NCBI GenBank assembly: GCA_963803545.1 | Contig: CAWDMX010000002.1 | Span: forward strand, 1 to 64,000 | DNA: 64,000 nt | Direction of reading: 5' to 3' | Origin: Legionella_C sp963803545 | GTDB taxonomy: Bacteria; Pseudomonadota; Gammaproteobacteria; Legionellales; Legionellaceae | Part shown: positions 8,383 through 18,381 of the stretch, one piece after another | How positions within the stretch are numbered: the first letter of the stretch is position 1 | Layout: each line of letters opens with the position of its first letter | Notes under the pieces: model-generated | The model's input: only the letters and a program-made list of their open reading frames with translations | Database searches by the model: none | What the model was told of the DNA's origin: nothing | Program-made: the position numbers and the translations under genes

Positions 8383-10683
8383 TCACGGGTTATTAGCCAG
8401 TAGAGCATGCATTTTAGCGTTCAAGGGGTTGTCCAATTCTTGGGTTAATTGGGCCAATTGCTGCCTGTAGGTAGAGAAATGAACCTTTCCTGTTTCTACA
8501 TCGTACGTTGCACCAACAATTGCAATAGCATCTTGGTCAATTAACAGTTGTAAGCTCTCACTTTTTTGATAGATTTGGTTCAAGGTGTTGGCAATATTTA
8601 ATTGCGTTACCTTGCTGGTAAAGTCCGAGTTTTGCCCGGTTCGATCCTCTTGTATCGTTGCTTCGGCATTGATTGCGGGCTTTATTTTAGCCAGAAGTTG
8701 CGTTAGATGCCCTTGTTCTACTTGATTGCAGGCGGCCTGAATGGCTCCACAACGCGTGTGGCCCAAAACCACAATTAGTTTGGCGCCAGCAACACCGCAG
8801 GCGAATTCCATGCTGGCAAGAATATCGTCGTTTACAACGTTGCCCGCAATTCGTGCGCAAAACAAATCGCCAAAGCCCATATCAAAAATAGTTTCAACAG
8901 GAACGCGTGAGTCCACGCAGCCTAAAACAATTCCAATGGGGTGCTGGGTTTTGGCTGTGTAATGAATATCTATTTGTGGGCTGCGATGAATGCGTTTATC
9001 TTTTATAAAACGTTCGTTACCCTCTCGCAATAAAACAAGGACGTCTTGTGGTGATAAATTAGCTTGTACATCGTAGGTCGTCACATTGATAAAATCAATA
9101 AAATTATGAATGTCGTAGTGCTCTTTAAAACCGATTAGATTAAGCGATATTTCTTTGTGGGCAGCTTGTTCAATTTGAAAATCTTTTATCAACTCGATAA
9201 TTTCTTTATCAATATACCGCGAATAGCGCGCGTCAATTATAAGCTGTGACGCACGAGGAATAGCGGCCAGTTCCGCAACTAGGGACGCTTTATTAAGAAA
9301 AGTTATTTGTTGCGGCAATAGGAGTCTGTTAATTGTGCCGTTAGGATAAACCTCAGTCACAATATCCAAGCGTGCTTGGCTGTTGGTCTTCAATATATAA
9401 AAAAGACTTATTGCTAAACCTATCAGAATTCCTACTAATAAATTTAACATAACAATACCGATAACTGTTGCAATGAACGGAATAAAGCGATCCCAGCCTT
9501 GGTTGTATATGGTTTTGAAAATAGCCGGTTTGGTGAGTTTATATCCTATAAAAATAAGAATAATAGCGAGCGATGCAATAGGGATTTTATTTAATAAACC
9601 TGGAATAAGCAGCACAGCAAATAATAATAAAAACCCGTGCATTATTGCGGACATTTTAGTTTTGGCACCGGTTTGAATATTAACAGAGGTGCGAACAATA
9701 ACCGAAGTAATCGGAATTCCGCCGATAAGCCCCGCCGTAATATTTCCCAAACCCTGGGCAATTAACTCTTGGTCTTTCGAACAGTAACGCTTTTTCTTAT
9801 CCAGTTTTTCACCAGCTTTAACGTTCAATAAACTTTCTAATGATGCAACAATTGCAATTATGATTGCGTAAATATAGACCTTGATATTAATTAAAGCTTG
9901 CCAGTTCGGAAATTGGAGCTGTTTGATTAAATCCAATAAACCGGAGTGCTCAGGAATATTTACGAGCTGGGGGTTTGTTTGTAGGTGTTGAGAGTGAGTA
10001 AGTAAAAATTCTTCATTGATTAAAATTCCGACTAGTACCACAATAATTGACGAAGGGATGCTGCGAATATAGTTCACATTAATTTTTTCATGAACCGTCA
10101 ATATTGTAAGAGAAATTATAGAAATGATAGCCGCACCACTATTAATATGTTGGCTGAGATTTTGTAAAGGCTTTAGTGAAAACCCTTCGGTGGCATCAAG
10201 CAAATTTGACTGAAACTCGGAAATATTGGCCGCAGAACTAAAAGCAAGCGGTAGTTGTTTTATAATGAGGAGAATGCCAATTGCGCATAATAGCCCTTGA
10301 ACGACATTGGAGGGCACGTATTCGATGATAAACCCGGCTTTAAGGTACCCTAGCATCAGCTGCATTACACCGCATAGGACTATGGCTAAAAGCAGCGTGT
10401 TAAAGTCGCCAAGCTGAATTCCTGCGGCTAAAACAACCGCGGCAAGTCCTGCTGCTGGACCGCTAACGCTTACCTGCGAGCCACTAAAAATACCGACAAC
10501 AATCCCACCAACAATACCGCTAATTATCCCTGAAAAAAGAGGAGTTCCTGAGGCCAGCGCTATTCCAAGACATAAGGGAATCGCTACTAGAAAAACAACG
10601 ATTGCGGCAACAAAATCAAATTTTAAATGGCGATGAGTATACCCTTTGACTAATCGAAATTGCGACGCGATAGTGTTGTGCAT
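8383..10683 (-). CDS. SulP-family anion transporter fused to beta-carbonic anhydrase
   Basis: About 766 aa. Residues about 20-430 form a SulP/SLC26 transporter: many hydrophobic helices, the signature SGSQVSVSGPAAGL, and inner-membrane location. A linker region follows. The last 220 residues are a complete beta-class carbonic anhydrase with zinc ligands in GCVDSRVP and GHTRCGAI, and an AGN motif. Such fusions are known and are thought to couple bicarbonate or anion uptake to CO2/bicarbonate conversion. The substrate is not shown by the sequence. I chose the ATG at 10683 because the perfect AGGAGG lies 6 bases before it. An in-frame start 24 bases earlier lacks such a site. Confidence 0.9.
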   Translation of the reverse strand: MHNTIASQFRLVKGYTHRHLKFDFVAAIVVFLVAIPLCLGIALASGTPLFSGIISGIVGGIVVGIFSGSQVSVSGPAAGLAAVVLAAGIQLGDFNTLLLAIVLCGVMQLMLGYLKAGFIIEYVPSNVVQGLLCAIGILLIIKQLPLAFSSAANISEFQSNLLDATEGFSLKPLQNLSQHINSGAAIISIISLTILTVHEKINVNYIRSIPSSIIVVLVGILINEEFLLTHSQHLQTNPQLVNIPEHSGLLDLIKQLQFPNWQALINIKVYIYAIIIAIVASLESLLNVKAGEKLDKKKRYCSKDQELIAQGLGNITAGLIGGIPITSVIVRTSVNIQTGAKTKMSAIMHGFLLLFAVLLIPGLLNKIPIASLAIILIFIGYKLTKPAIFKTIYNQGWDRFIPFIATVIGIVMLNLLVGILIGLAISLFYILKTNSQARLDIVTEVYPNGTINRLLLPQQITFLNKASLVAELAAIPRASQLIIDARYSRYIDKEIIELIKDFQIEQAAHKEISLNLIGFKEHYDIHNFIDFINVTTYDVQANLSPQDVLVLLREGNERFIKDKRIHRSPQIDIHYTAKTQHPIGIVLGCVDSRVPVETIFDMGFGDLFCARIAGNVVNDDILASMEFACGVAGAKLIVVLGHTRCGAIQAACNQVEQGHLTQLLAKIKPAINAEATIQEDRTGQNSDFTSKVTQLNIANTLNQIYQKSESLQLLIDQDAIAIVGATYDVETGKVHFSTYRQQLAQLTQELDNPLNAKMHALLANNP

Positions 10684-10708
10684 TGATAACCTCCTGGAAA
10701 ATTTCAAT

Positions 10709-11560
10709 CTAATTTGTTTGCTCGATAGGCTCTAGTTCATCAACACTAAAAAGCGCCTCTTCCTCAGTAACATCACGATTAACAATGTTTTTTTCCAAGT
10801 CCTTAAAAGACCATAAGTTTTGGTCCATTAGTTGACTGAGCTTTACACTCTGCAACGCGTGTAAAATATTACTGGGTATTTTAGGATTTTCATGAGCGAG
10901 CTCGGTAATAAGCTTGCCAATTTTCTTTCGGGCTAAATTTTCCTGCGAGCCACATAAGGTGCATGGAATAATAGGGTAATCTTGTTCGGTTGCAAAAGCG
11001 ATAATATCACGCTCTTGAACATAGCAAAGTGGACGGATGACAATATGTTTTTTGTTGTCGCTTAAAAGTTTGGGTGGCATTGAGCGAATATCGCCATTGT
11101 AAAGAATGGACATCATCAGTGTGCGGATTAAATCATCGCGATGGTGGCCCAACGCAATTTTTGTAAACCCGTTTTCTTCTGCATAGCGGTAAATAATTCC
11201 CCGACGCAACCGTGAGCATAATGAACAGTAGGTTTTACCTTCAGGAATTTTATCTTTAACAATACTGTAGGTATCGCGAGTTAGTACTTCATAGGGAATG
11301 TTCCGTGCTTTAAGCCAGGCGTGCAACCGGCTATCATCCCACCCGGGTTGTGCCTGGTCTAGGGTGAAAGAAAACAGTTCAAATTTATAGTTTGAACGCT
11401 TGCGTAATGCATCAAGAATCGTCAGTAAAGTAAACGAATCTTTACCACCGGATAGGCATACCATAACTTTATCGCCGCGCTGGATCATATTAAAATCTGC
11501 AATGGCTTTCCCGGTATAATGCAATAGTTTTTTTTCAACGGATGTTGGACTTGCTGACAT
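10709..11560 (-). CDS. ttcA: tRNA 2-thiocytidine synthetase TtcA
   Basis: 283 aa. The PP-loop SGGKDSFTLL activates C32 of certain tRNAs with ATP. Two CxxC pairs (CSLCSR and CTLCGSQ) hold the Fe-S cluster needed for thiolation. GHHRDDLIRT is also typical of the family. Length is slightly under E. coli TtcA. It lies 9 bases downstream of the tolC-like gene and 25 bases upstream of the SulP gene, all on the minus strand, so co-transcription is likely. Confidence 0.93.
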   Translation of the reverse strand: MSASPTSVEKKLLHYTGKAIADFNMIQRGDKVMVCLSGGKDSFTLLTILDALRKRSNYKFELFSFTLDQAQPGWDDSRLHAWLKARNIPYEVLTRDTYSIVKDKIPEGKTYCSLCSRLRRGIIYRYAEENGFTKIALGHHRDDLIRTLMMSILYNGDIRSMPPKLLSDNKKHIVIRPLCYVQERDIIAFATEQDYPIIPCTLCGSQENLARKKIGKLITELAHENPKIPSNILHALQSVKLSQLMDQNLWSFKDLEKNIVNRDVTEEEALFSVDELEPIEQTN

Positions 11561-11569
11561 AGTTACAAC

Positions 11570-12958
11570 CTATTTATTTGTGGGTGATACAGCCTTGGTA
11601 GCGGTGGCTGTCAAAGGGGGAAACTTATTAATTCGTGAGGTTGCTAACCAAGAATTAATCTCTTCTAAATCATTGACATTTAAAGTGCCTGCTTGAAATT
11701 TTAAGTTTAGGAAGGCGTAAATTAAATCGTACTGATCGCTTGCTAATTGAGTTTGAGCCTCAAACAAACGCTGTTGCGCATTGGTCACATCAACCATGGT
11801 TCGTGTACCAACCTGAAACTGTGCTTCGGTGCTTTGCAGCGAATTTACTCGCGATTTAACGGTTTGTCTGTCGGCCTTTACTTTGCTAATACCATCAATA
11901 ATGTTATTAAAAGCAATACGGCTGTTTACAACAACGTCGCGGTAAATTCGTTCTAAATCTTCACTGCTGGTTTGGAAACCGTATTGGGCTTGCCGGGTTT
12001 GTGATACAACCAGACCGCCTTGGAATGCAGGGAAATTTAAAGCCACTGCGACGTTTGCGGTATTTTGTTTTGAAGGCACAAAAAAAGTACCCTTATTGCC
12101 GACGTCATTATGCAACCCATTGGCATTTCCTTGCAACGCCAAGGTTGGCCAATTGCCCGCGCGTTGTACGGAAATATTCTCGCGAGCCGCTTGAAGATTG
12201 TATTTTGCTGCAAATAAGCCGTAGTTTTGTTTAATTCCGGTATCAACCCACTCATCAACGTTATCAGGCTCGGGCTTAATTAGCGGTATATTACTGTTGC
12301 GTAATGGAGCCAGAAAGGCGTAAACGTGATTGGTAAGTTTACGTAAATTTTCATTTTGGTTAATCTGATTGTTTTGCGCGGAAATGACTTCAGCCACCGA
12401 CTGATCGTAAGCCGCTTTCGCTTCGTAAACAGAGGTTATAGCGTCTAAACCGACGTTAAAACGTTCGCTCGCTTGTTGAAACTGCCTTTTATTGGCACGT
12501 TTTTTTGCTTCTGCAAAGCTTAGGGTGTCTCTTGTAAATAGAACGGCAAAATAAGCGCGGGCTGTGCGCAAAATTAAATCTTGAGCGGCACTATTAAAAC
12601 TTGCTTGAGCCGCTTTTACGGAAGCTTTAGCCTGTTGAACGCGCGACCAAGCTTGATAATTAAATAGAGCTTGCGACGCATTGATAGAATATTGACGATT
12701 GTTATAGGTTTGCTCAATTTCAACGCCTGCAGTAACTACATCAACAACATTTCGGGCGGCTTGGCCACTTAAATTAAGCTGAGGCAACAAAGCAGAGAAG
12801 GCTTGCGGGAGTGCTTCGCTATTAGCTTTGTAAGTACTGTAAGCGGCTTTAAACGTCGGATCGTTTTCCAAAGATTGTTGATAGACATCCATCAAATCAA
12901 TGGAATAGCCTACATTACAAAAACTAATTAAAAATAAATAGGCTATTAAGTTTTTCAT
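11570..12958 (-). CDS. tolC: TolC-family outer membrane efflux channel
   Basis: 462 aa with an N-terminal signal peptide (hydrophobic LIAYLFLISFCNVGYS). Two outer-membrane-factor repeats are rich in long amphipathic helices, with typical NQNENLRKL and VVVNSRIAFNNI segments and a DVTNAQQRLFEAQ motif in the second repeat. It should form the trimeric outer-membrane duct for type I secretion and drug efflux. The RND pump at 18755-23105 has no outer-membrane gene of its own, so this protein is a candidate partner (inference). Ribosome site aggatcc lies before the ATG. It is 8 bases downstream of pcm. Confidence 0.92.
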   Translation of the reverse strand: MKNLIAYLFLISFCNVGYSIDLMDVYQQSLENDPTFKAAYSTYKANSEALPQAFSALLPQLNLSGQAARNVVDVVTAGVEIEQTYNNRQYSINASQALFNYQAWSRVQQAKASVKAAQASFNSAAQDLILRTARAYFAVLFTRDTLSFAEAKKRANKRQFQQASERFNVGLDAITSVYEAKAAYDQSVAEVISAQNNQINQNENLRKLTNHVYAFLAPLRNSNIPLIKPEPDNVDEWVDTGIKQNYGLFAAKYNLQAARENISVQRAGNWPTLALQGNANGLHNDVGNKGTFFVPSKQNTANVAVALNFPAFQGGLVVSQTRQAQYGFQTSSEDLERIYRDVVVNSRIAFNNIIDGISKVKADRQTVKSRVNSLQSTEAQFQVGTRTMVDVTNAQQRLFEAQTQLASDQYDLIYAFLNLKFQAGTLNVNDLEEINSWLATSRINKFPPLTATATKAVSPTNK

Positions 12959-12966
12959 TTTGGATC

Positions 12967-13620
12967 CTAAAATACAAATTTTTGAGTATTACAATTAGTG
13001 ATCAAATACGGAATACATGTTTCAAAAATCATGCTTTCCGTCCAGTTATTATGATGGTCTAAGGAATACAACATACCACGCATTACGGGGGCGTCACCAA
13101 CAATTGCAAAAAGTTTCCCCCCAGGGACTACCTGTAGACGATAACTCTCCATAATAGTTTGGCATCCGGCGGTAACCACCACCATATCATAGGGCGCATT
13201 ATCGAGCCAACCATGGCTTGCGTCTTGGGTAATGCATTCCACATTATTACAGTCGTAAGCGTGTAGTTTTACTTCTGCTTGTGCCGTAAATTCGGCGAAA
13301 TAGTCTACGCTGATAACTTTTTTACATAAGCGACTTAGAAGTGCGGTAAGGTATCCACTTCCTGTACCAATTTCAAGGATAGTTTCCGTGCCTTGCAAGT
13401 CGAGTGCTTGTAGAATTTTACCTTCTTCTAAAGGTGTTAACATCGTTTGGCTGTGTGCTAAAGGGATCTGGGTATCCGAATAGGCAAACTCTTTCATCGC
13501 TATAGGCACAAAAGCCGAGCGCGGTATGTTTTGGAACAGATCCAACAGATGTTCTTCTAAAACATCACCTGTACGAAGTTGTTGTTTAATCATATTAACG
13601 CAGGCATTGTGATTGGTCAT
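12967..13620 (-). CDS. pcm: protein-L-isoaspartate O-methyltransferase
   Basis: 217 aa. SAM-binding motif I is ILEIGTGSGYLTALL, preceded by the PCMT signature around SQTMLTPLEEGKILQAL, with VISVDYFAEF as the acidic motif after it. The enzyme repairs damaged L-isoaspartyl residues. It is first in the pcm-tolC-ttcA run. As I recall, the pcm-tolC pairing also occurs in Legionella. A candidate Shine-Dalgarno, aaggta, precedes the ATG. Confidence 0.88.
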   Translation of the reverse strand: MTNHNACVNMIKQQLRTGDVLEEHLLDLFQNIPRSAFVPIAMKEFAYSDTQIPLAHSQTMLTPLEEGKILQALDLQGTETILEIGTGSGYLTALLSRLCKKVISVDYFAEFTAQAEVKLHAYDCNNVECITQDASHGWLDNAPYDMVVVTAGCQTIMESYRLQVVPGGKLFAIVGDAPVMRGMLYSLDHHNNWTESMIFETCIPYLITNCNTQKFVF

Positions 13621-13831
13621 TGGTAGTACCTTGTTTAATGGCTAACGAGCCAAATTTGTAATATAAATAAGCACTAATTTTTTCTAAAAAGAAAGCTATA
13701 GTTAAAAGTGCAACTATTTTAGCAAAATTTAAGGATAGGTGCGATCATCCTTGCGAAATTAATTATCAGAGATAGTGTATATGTCCAAAATTTGTTATTA
13801 TCCTGCAAATTTTGTCTAAAGGAGGACGGTT

Positions 13832-15019
13832 GTGACGCAACAATTTTCTACATATCTTCAAGAGCAATTAGAAAATTTAAAAAAAGAGGGTCTTTATAAA
13901 ACGGAACGAATAATATCCAGTCAGCAGCAGGCCAAAATAACAGTTAACCACACCCCGCTTATAAATTTGTGCGCCAATAATTATTTAGGTTTAGCAAATA
14001 GCCCTGATCTTATCCAAGCAGGCCAAAAAGCCTTGGATACCTATGGGTACGGCATGGCCTCCGTACGGTTTATTTGCGGCACACAAACACCACACAAAGC
14101 ACTTGAAGATAAACTGAGCAAATTTTTAGGTAAAGAAGACACCATTCTCTATTCATCCTGCTTTGATGCTAATACTGGGCTATTTGAAACATTATTAAGT
14201 TCAGAAGACGCAATCATTAGCGACGCCTTAAATCATGCAAGTATAATTGATGGAGTACGCCTGTGTAAGGCCGCGCGCTATCGGTACGCCAATAACGATA
14301 TGGGTGATTTGGAGGCTCAACTGATTGCGGCGAAAGACGCACGATTTAAACTGATAGCAACCGACGGTGTGTTTTCGATGGACGGCATTATTGCTAATTT
14401 ACCTGCTATCTGCGAATTAGCTGAAAAATACGATGCCTTAGTAATGGTCGATGACTCGCACGCTGTTGGTTTCATGGGCGAAACGGGTCGTGGAACTCCC
14501 GAGTATTGTGGGGTTTTAGATAAAGTCGATATTATCACTGGAACCTTAGGAAAAGCTCTGGGTGGAGCCTCAGGTGGTTTCACTTGCGCAAGTTCTCGGG
14601 TGGTTGAGTGGTTACGCCAGCGCTCGCGTCCTTATTTATTCTCCAATACTTTAGCCCCGGTAATTGCGGAGACCTCAATTGCTGTACTTAATAAGCTAGA
14701 TAAATCAACGCAGTTAGCCGAGAAGCTGCGAATTAACAGCACTTATTTCCGGAGCGCCATGACGAAACTGGGTTTTGATTTAGTCCCGGGTGAGCATCCC
14801 ATTATCCCAATCATGCTTTACGACGCAAATCTCGCAGCAAAGATGGCGGAGTTGTTGTTAGACGAAGGAATTTATGTCACCAGTTTTTCCTACCCTGTAG
14901 TGCCTAAAGGCAAAGCACGAATTCGTACGCAAATGTCTGCCGCTCATGATATTGAGCATTTAGATAAAGCCGTTGCGGCATTTAGTAAAGTGGGTCGTGC
15001 ATTAGCTATCATTCAATAA
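13832..15019 (+). CDS. kbl: glycine C-acetyltransferase (2-amino-3-ketobutyrate CoA ligase)
   Basis: 395-aa PLP enzyme of the alpha-oxoamine synthase family. The PLP-lysine sits in GTLGKALGGASGGF, and the substrate loop and Asp/His signature is DDSHAVGFMGETGRG. It cleaves 2-amino-3-ketobutyrate with CoA to glycine and acetyl-CoA, completing threonine breakdown begun by Tdh, whose gene follows after 18 bases. The start is GTG at 13832 with a near-perfect aaaggagg 7 bases upstream. Confidence 0.95.
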   Translation: MTQQFSTYLQEQLENLKKEGLYKTERIISSQQQAKITVNHTPLINLCANNYLGLANSPDLIQAGQKALDTYGYGMASVRFICGTQTPHKALEDKLSKFLGKEDTILYSSCFDANTGLFETLLSSEDAIISDALNHASIIDGVRLCKAARYRYANNDMGDLEAQLIAAKDARFKLIATDGVFSMDGIIANLPAICELAEKYDALVMVDDSHAVGFMGETGRGTPEYCGVLDKVDIITGTLGKALGGASGGFTCASSRVVEWLRQRSRPYLFSNTLAPVIAETSIAVLNKLDKSTQLAEKLRINSTYFRSAMTKLGFDLVPGEHPIIPIMLYDANLAAKMAELLLDEGIYVTSFSYPVVPKGKARIRTQMSAAHDIEHLDKAVAAFSKVGRALAIIQ

Positions 15020-15037
15020 TTTTTTTGAGGGTTTACA

Positions 15038-16063
15038 ATGAAATCACTTGTTAAAGCAAAACGTGAGCCAGGCATATGGATGCAGGATGTTCCGGTTCCA
15101 GATTATGGGGTAAACGACGTTCTTATTAAAATTCATCAGACGGCAATCTGCGGGACGGATATTCATATTTATCTGTGGGATGAGTGGGCCCAAGCAACCA
15201 TCCCTGTCCCGATGACCGTAGGCCATGAATTTTACGGAGAAATTGTTGAGCTTGGTCAGGAGGTTAAAGGTTTTCATAAAGGTCAGCGTGTTTCTGGTGA
15301 AGGGCATATTACCTGCGGGATTTGTCGAAATTGCCGCGCTGGAAAGCGTCACCTTTGCCGCAATACGCTTGGTGTAGGAGTAAATCGACCCGGCTGTTTT
15401 GGGGAATATTTATCGCTTCCTGCAAGCAATGTTTTAGCATTACCCGATGATATTACCGGTGAGCAAGCATCCATACTCGATCCTTTCGGCAACGCCACTC
15501 ACTGCGCGCTCGCATTTGACATGGTGGGTGAGGATGTTTTAATTACGGGGGCGGGTCCAATAGGCATAATGGCGGTAGCTATAGCCAAACATATTGGGGC
15601 GCGGCACGTGGTCATCACCGATGTGAACGAACACCGTTTAAATCTTGCTAAAAAAATGGGCGCAACGCGCGCGGTAAATGTAAAGTACCAAAGTATCGCG
15701 AGTGTCATGACGGAATTAGGGATGCTTGAAGGTTTTGATGTTGGACTTGAAATGTCCGGTAATTCGATAGCGTTTAATGATATGCTTGCGGCTATGAATC
15801 ATGGCGGTAAGATTGCGGTATTAGGAATTCCTCCCGAAGCAACGGCTATTGATTGGAACCAGGTTATATTCAAAGGTTTGGTTATTAAGGGTATCTACGG
15901 CCGAGAAATGTTTGAAACTTGGTATAAAATGATTGCGATGTTGCAAAGTGGTTTGGACTTATCACCCGTCATGACCCATCGTTTTCCAATTGATGATTAC
16001 CAAGATGCGTTTCAAATTATGGCCTCAGGCCAATCCGGTAAAGTAATTCTAGATTGGACCTAG
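15038..16063 (+). CDS. tdh: L-threonine 3-dehydrogenase
   Basis: 341-aa medium-chain zinc dehydrogenase. Catalytic zinc ligands lie in CGTDIHIY and GHEFYGEIVE. The structural zinc site is CGICRNCRAGKRHLC. The Rossmann motif is GAGPIGIMAVAIAKH. It oxidises threonine with NAD to 2-amino-3-ketobutyrate for Kbl. The kbl-tdh operon order and 18-base gap support the assignment. Gagggt lies before the ATG. Confidence 0.96.
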   Translation: MKSLVKAKREPGIWMQDVPVPDYGVNDVLIKIHQTAICGTDIHIYLWDEWAQATIPVPMTVGHEFYGEIVELGQEVKGFHKGQRVSGEGHITCGICRNCRAGKRHLCRNTLGVGVNRPGCFGEYLSLPASNVLALPDDITGEQASILDPFGNATHCALAFDMVGEDVLITGAGPIGIMAVAIAKHIGARHVVITDVNEHRLNLAKKMGATRAVNVKYQSIASVMTELGMLEGFDVGLEMSGNSIAFNDMLAAMNHGGKIAVLGIPPEATAIDWNQVIFKGLVIKGIYGREMFETWYKMIAMLQSGLDLSPVMTHRFPIDDYQDAFQIMASGQSGKVILDWT

Positions 16064-16100
16064 TCTTCGCTACGGCGACAATTTTAACAGATGGAGTGTT

Positions 16101-17777
16101 ATGTATATATATACAATGAACCGCGTGAGTAAAACGGTTGATCAGAATAAAAGACAAATATTAAAAGATATTTCCTTAAGTTTTTACCCTGGTGCCAAAA
16201 TTGGAGTATTGGGGATAAATGGATCGGGAAAATCAACTTTACTTCGAATTATGGCTGGATTAGATACCAATTTTGAAGGCGAAGCGCGCGCCCAGCCAGG
16301 TACTAAAATAGGGTATTTAGCGCAAGAACCTATTCTTGATTTAGAAAAAACGGTTCGCGATATCGTTGAAGAAGGTGTTGGCGAGATAAAAGATAGGTTG
16401 CGTGAGTACGAGCAGATCAATGCGCAGTTTATGGAGCCGATGACGGATGATGAAATGACTGCATTGCTGGAAAAGCAAGGCAATTTACAGACCACCATTG
16501 AAGCCGCCAACGGCTGGGATCTGGACAGGCGACTGGAAGTTGCCGCTGATGCTTTGCGCTTACCCGATTGGGATGCACAAATTTCGCTTCTATCGGGAGG
16601 TGAAAAACGGCGCGTTGCTTTGTGTCGATTACTTTTATCCAATCCGGATATGTTGCTGCTGGATGAACCAACGAACCATCTTGATGCGGAAAGCGTGGCG
16701 TGGCTTGAGCACTATCTAGAACAATTTAAAGGCACTGTAGTCGCGATTACCCATGATAGATATTTTCTAGACAACGCAGCCGAGTGGATTTTAGAATTAG
16801 ACAGAGGAGAAGGTATTCCTTACAAAGGAAATTACTCTGCATGGCTTGAACAAAAAGAAGCGCGTCTTGCCATGGAAGAAAAGCAACAAGCCTCGCATCA
16901 GCGCTCAATAAAGGCGGAATTAGAATGGGTTAGAGCCTCGCCAAAAGGGCGCCATGCTAAAAGTAAGGCGCGACTGGAGCGCTACGAAAATCTGGTGCAA
17001 ACGGCCAAAGAAGCGGAGCAGCGAAATGAAACCAACGAACTGTTTATAGTTGCCGGCGAACGCTTGGGTGATTTAGTTATTGAAGGCATAAATATTAAAA
17101 AATCTTTTGGCGATCGGGTTTTAATTGACGCGCTCAACTTTAATCTTCCCAAAGGCGGTATTTTAGGAATAATTGGTCCAAACGGCGCCGGGAAATCTAC
17201 TTTTTTAAAAATGTTAACCGGTAAAGAAGCCCCCGACAGTGGGGAAATTCGAATTGGCGAAACGGTTAACCTTGCCTACGTTGATCAGCTTCGCGACCAT
17301 CTTGATGATACTAAAACAGTATGGCAGGAAATATCCGATGGCCATGACATTATGCAGGTTGGAAACTTCCAAATGCCTTCCCGTGCCTATGTAAGCCGCT
17401 TTAATTTTAAGGGGGTGGATCAGCAGAAAAAACTAGGGCAGCTATCCGGTGGCGAGCGCAATCGAGTGCACCTCGCTAAATTACTTAAAAGTGGCGGCAA
17501 CGTGCTATTACTCGATGAGCCTAGTAATGATCTGGATGTCGAAACCTTACGTTCTTTGGAAGAGGCGCTGTTAAACTTCCCTGGATGTGTGATTGTTGTG
17601 TCGCATGACCGTTGGTTTCTCGATAGAATATGCACGCATTTAATGGCTTTTGAAGGGGAGTCACAGGTAGTTTTTGTTGAAGGTAATTATAACGATTACG
17701 AAGCGGATAGAAAAAAACGTTTGGGTGACAAGGCGAGCACTCCTTCGCGAATCAAATATCGCCGTCTAAGTGACTAA
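16101..17777 (+). CDS. ettA: energy-dependent translational throttle protein EttA (ABC-F)
   Basis: 558 aa, two ABC domains without membrane segments. The first has Walker A GINGSGKSTLLR, signature LSGGEKRRVALCRL and Walker B LLLDEPTNHLD. A linker with Arg/Lys-rich KGRHAKSKARLERYE follows. The second has GPNGAGKSTFLK, LSGGERNRVHLAKL and LLLDEPSNDLD. The MNRVSKTV start and the arm insertion fit EttA, which gates the 70S ribosome E site according to the ATP/ADP ratio. A shorter, in-frame ATG lies 15 bases downstream. Confidence 0.94.
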   Translation: MYIYTMNRVSKTVDQNKRQILKDISLSFYPGAKIGVLGINGSGKSTLLRIMAGLDTNFEGEARAQPGTKIGYLAQEPILDLEKTVRDIVEEGVGEIKDRLREYEQINAQFMEPMTDDEMTALLEKQGNLQTTIEAANGWDLDRRLEVAADALRLPDWDAQISLLSGGEKRRVALCRLLLSNPDMLLLDEPTNHLDAESVAWLEHYLEQFKGTVVAITHDRYFLDNAAEWILELDRGEGIPYKGNYSAWLEQKEARLAMEEKQQASHQRSIKAELEWVRASPKGRHAKSKARLERYENLVQTAKEAEQRNETNELFIVAGERLGDLVIEGINIKKSFGDRVLIDALNFNLPKGGILGIIGPNGAGKSTFLKMLTGKEAPDSGEIRIGETVNLAYVDQLRDHLDDTKTVWQEISDGHDIMQVGNFQMPSRAYVSRFNFKGVDQQKKLGQLSGGERNRVHLAKLLKSGGNVLLLDEPSNDLDVETLRSLEEALLNFPGCVIVVSHDRWFLDRICTHLMAFEGESQVVFVEGNYNDYEADRKKRLGDKASTPSRIKYRRLSD

Positions 17778-17790
17778 ATTGAGGTGTTGA

Positions 17791-18381
17791 GTGGTTGTTA
17801 AAAAAATAAATAAAACGGTAGTACTGGGATCTATAGCAGCGTCAATCGGCCTGTCCGGTTGCGCGGACATGAACGATACTTTTGTTATAACCGATGATAA
17901 CGGACAACCGCATCGAACCATTGATTATTTGCGTGATAAACGTGGACGTAACTATTTTCCCGTACAAGCGCCGTCAACCGGACGGAAACGATTTGTTTTT
18001 GACCCGAATGCGCATGCTTGGGCTGCTTACGATGCCCAGGGCGAACGCGTAATGACGGGTGGTGCCTCTGGGGGGAAAGATTATTGTGAAGACGTGGGTA
18101 AGCCCTGCCGAACGGTTACGGGAACTTTCCGCGTTTATAACATGCGTGGAGAGGAGTGCCGATCTGGGGAGTTTCCTGTAGAAACAACCGGTGGGGCTAA
18201 AATGCCTTACTGCATGTATTTTTTTCAGGGATACACTATTCATGCCGCATTTGAAGTTCCAGAAGCCAATTCCAGTCATGGCTGCGTTCGCGTGTTTCCA
18301 AGTGCCGCAAAATGGTTAAATGAGCATTTTATTACCAGAGGAACGCAAGTCGTCGTTTTACCCTACGACAAAGAGCAATAA
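17791..18381 (+). CDS. L,D-transpeptidase (YkuD) lipoprotein
   Basis: 196 aa. The signal peptide ends in a lipobox (GLSGC), with the lipid-bearing Cys near residue 27. The catalytic YkuD motif is SSHGCVRVFPSAAKWL, with the upstream His in YTIHAAF. Such enzymes make 3-3 cross-links in peptidoglycan or attach lipoproteins to it, in the periplasm. The extra Cys residues (YCEDVGKPC, EECRSG) may form disulfides. The GTG start lies 13 bases after ettA. Exact role unknown. Confidence 0.88.
   Translation: MVVKKINKTVVLGSIAASIGLSGCADMNDTFVITDDNGQPHRTIDYLRDKRGRNYFPVQAPSTGRKRFVFDPNAHAWAAYDAQGERVMTGGASGGKDYCEDVGKPCRTVTGTFRVYNMRGEECRSGEFPVETTGGAKMPYCMYFFQGYTIHAAFEVPEANSSHGCVRVFPSAAKWLNEHFITRGTQVVVLPYDKEQ

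Noticed and set aside
8383..10683. Two separate genes (SulP and carbonic anhydrase)
   Set aside because: The reading frame is uninterrupted through the linker, and no internal ribosome site with a start is apparent ahead of the anhydrase domain.
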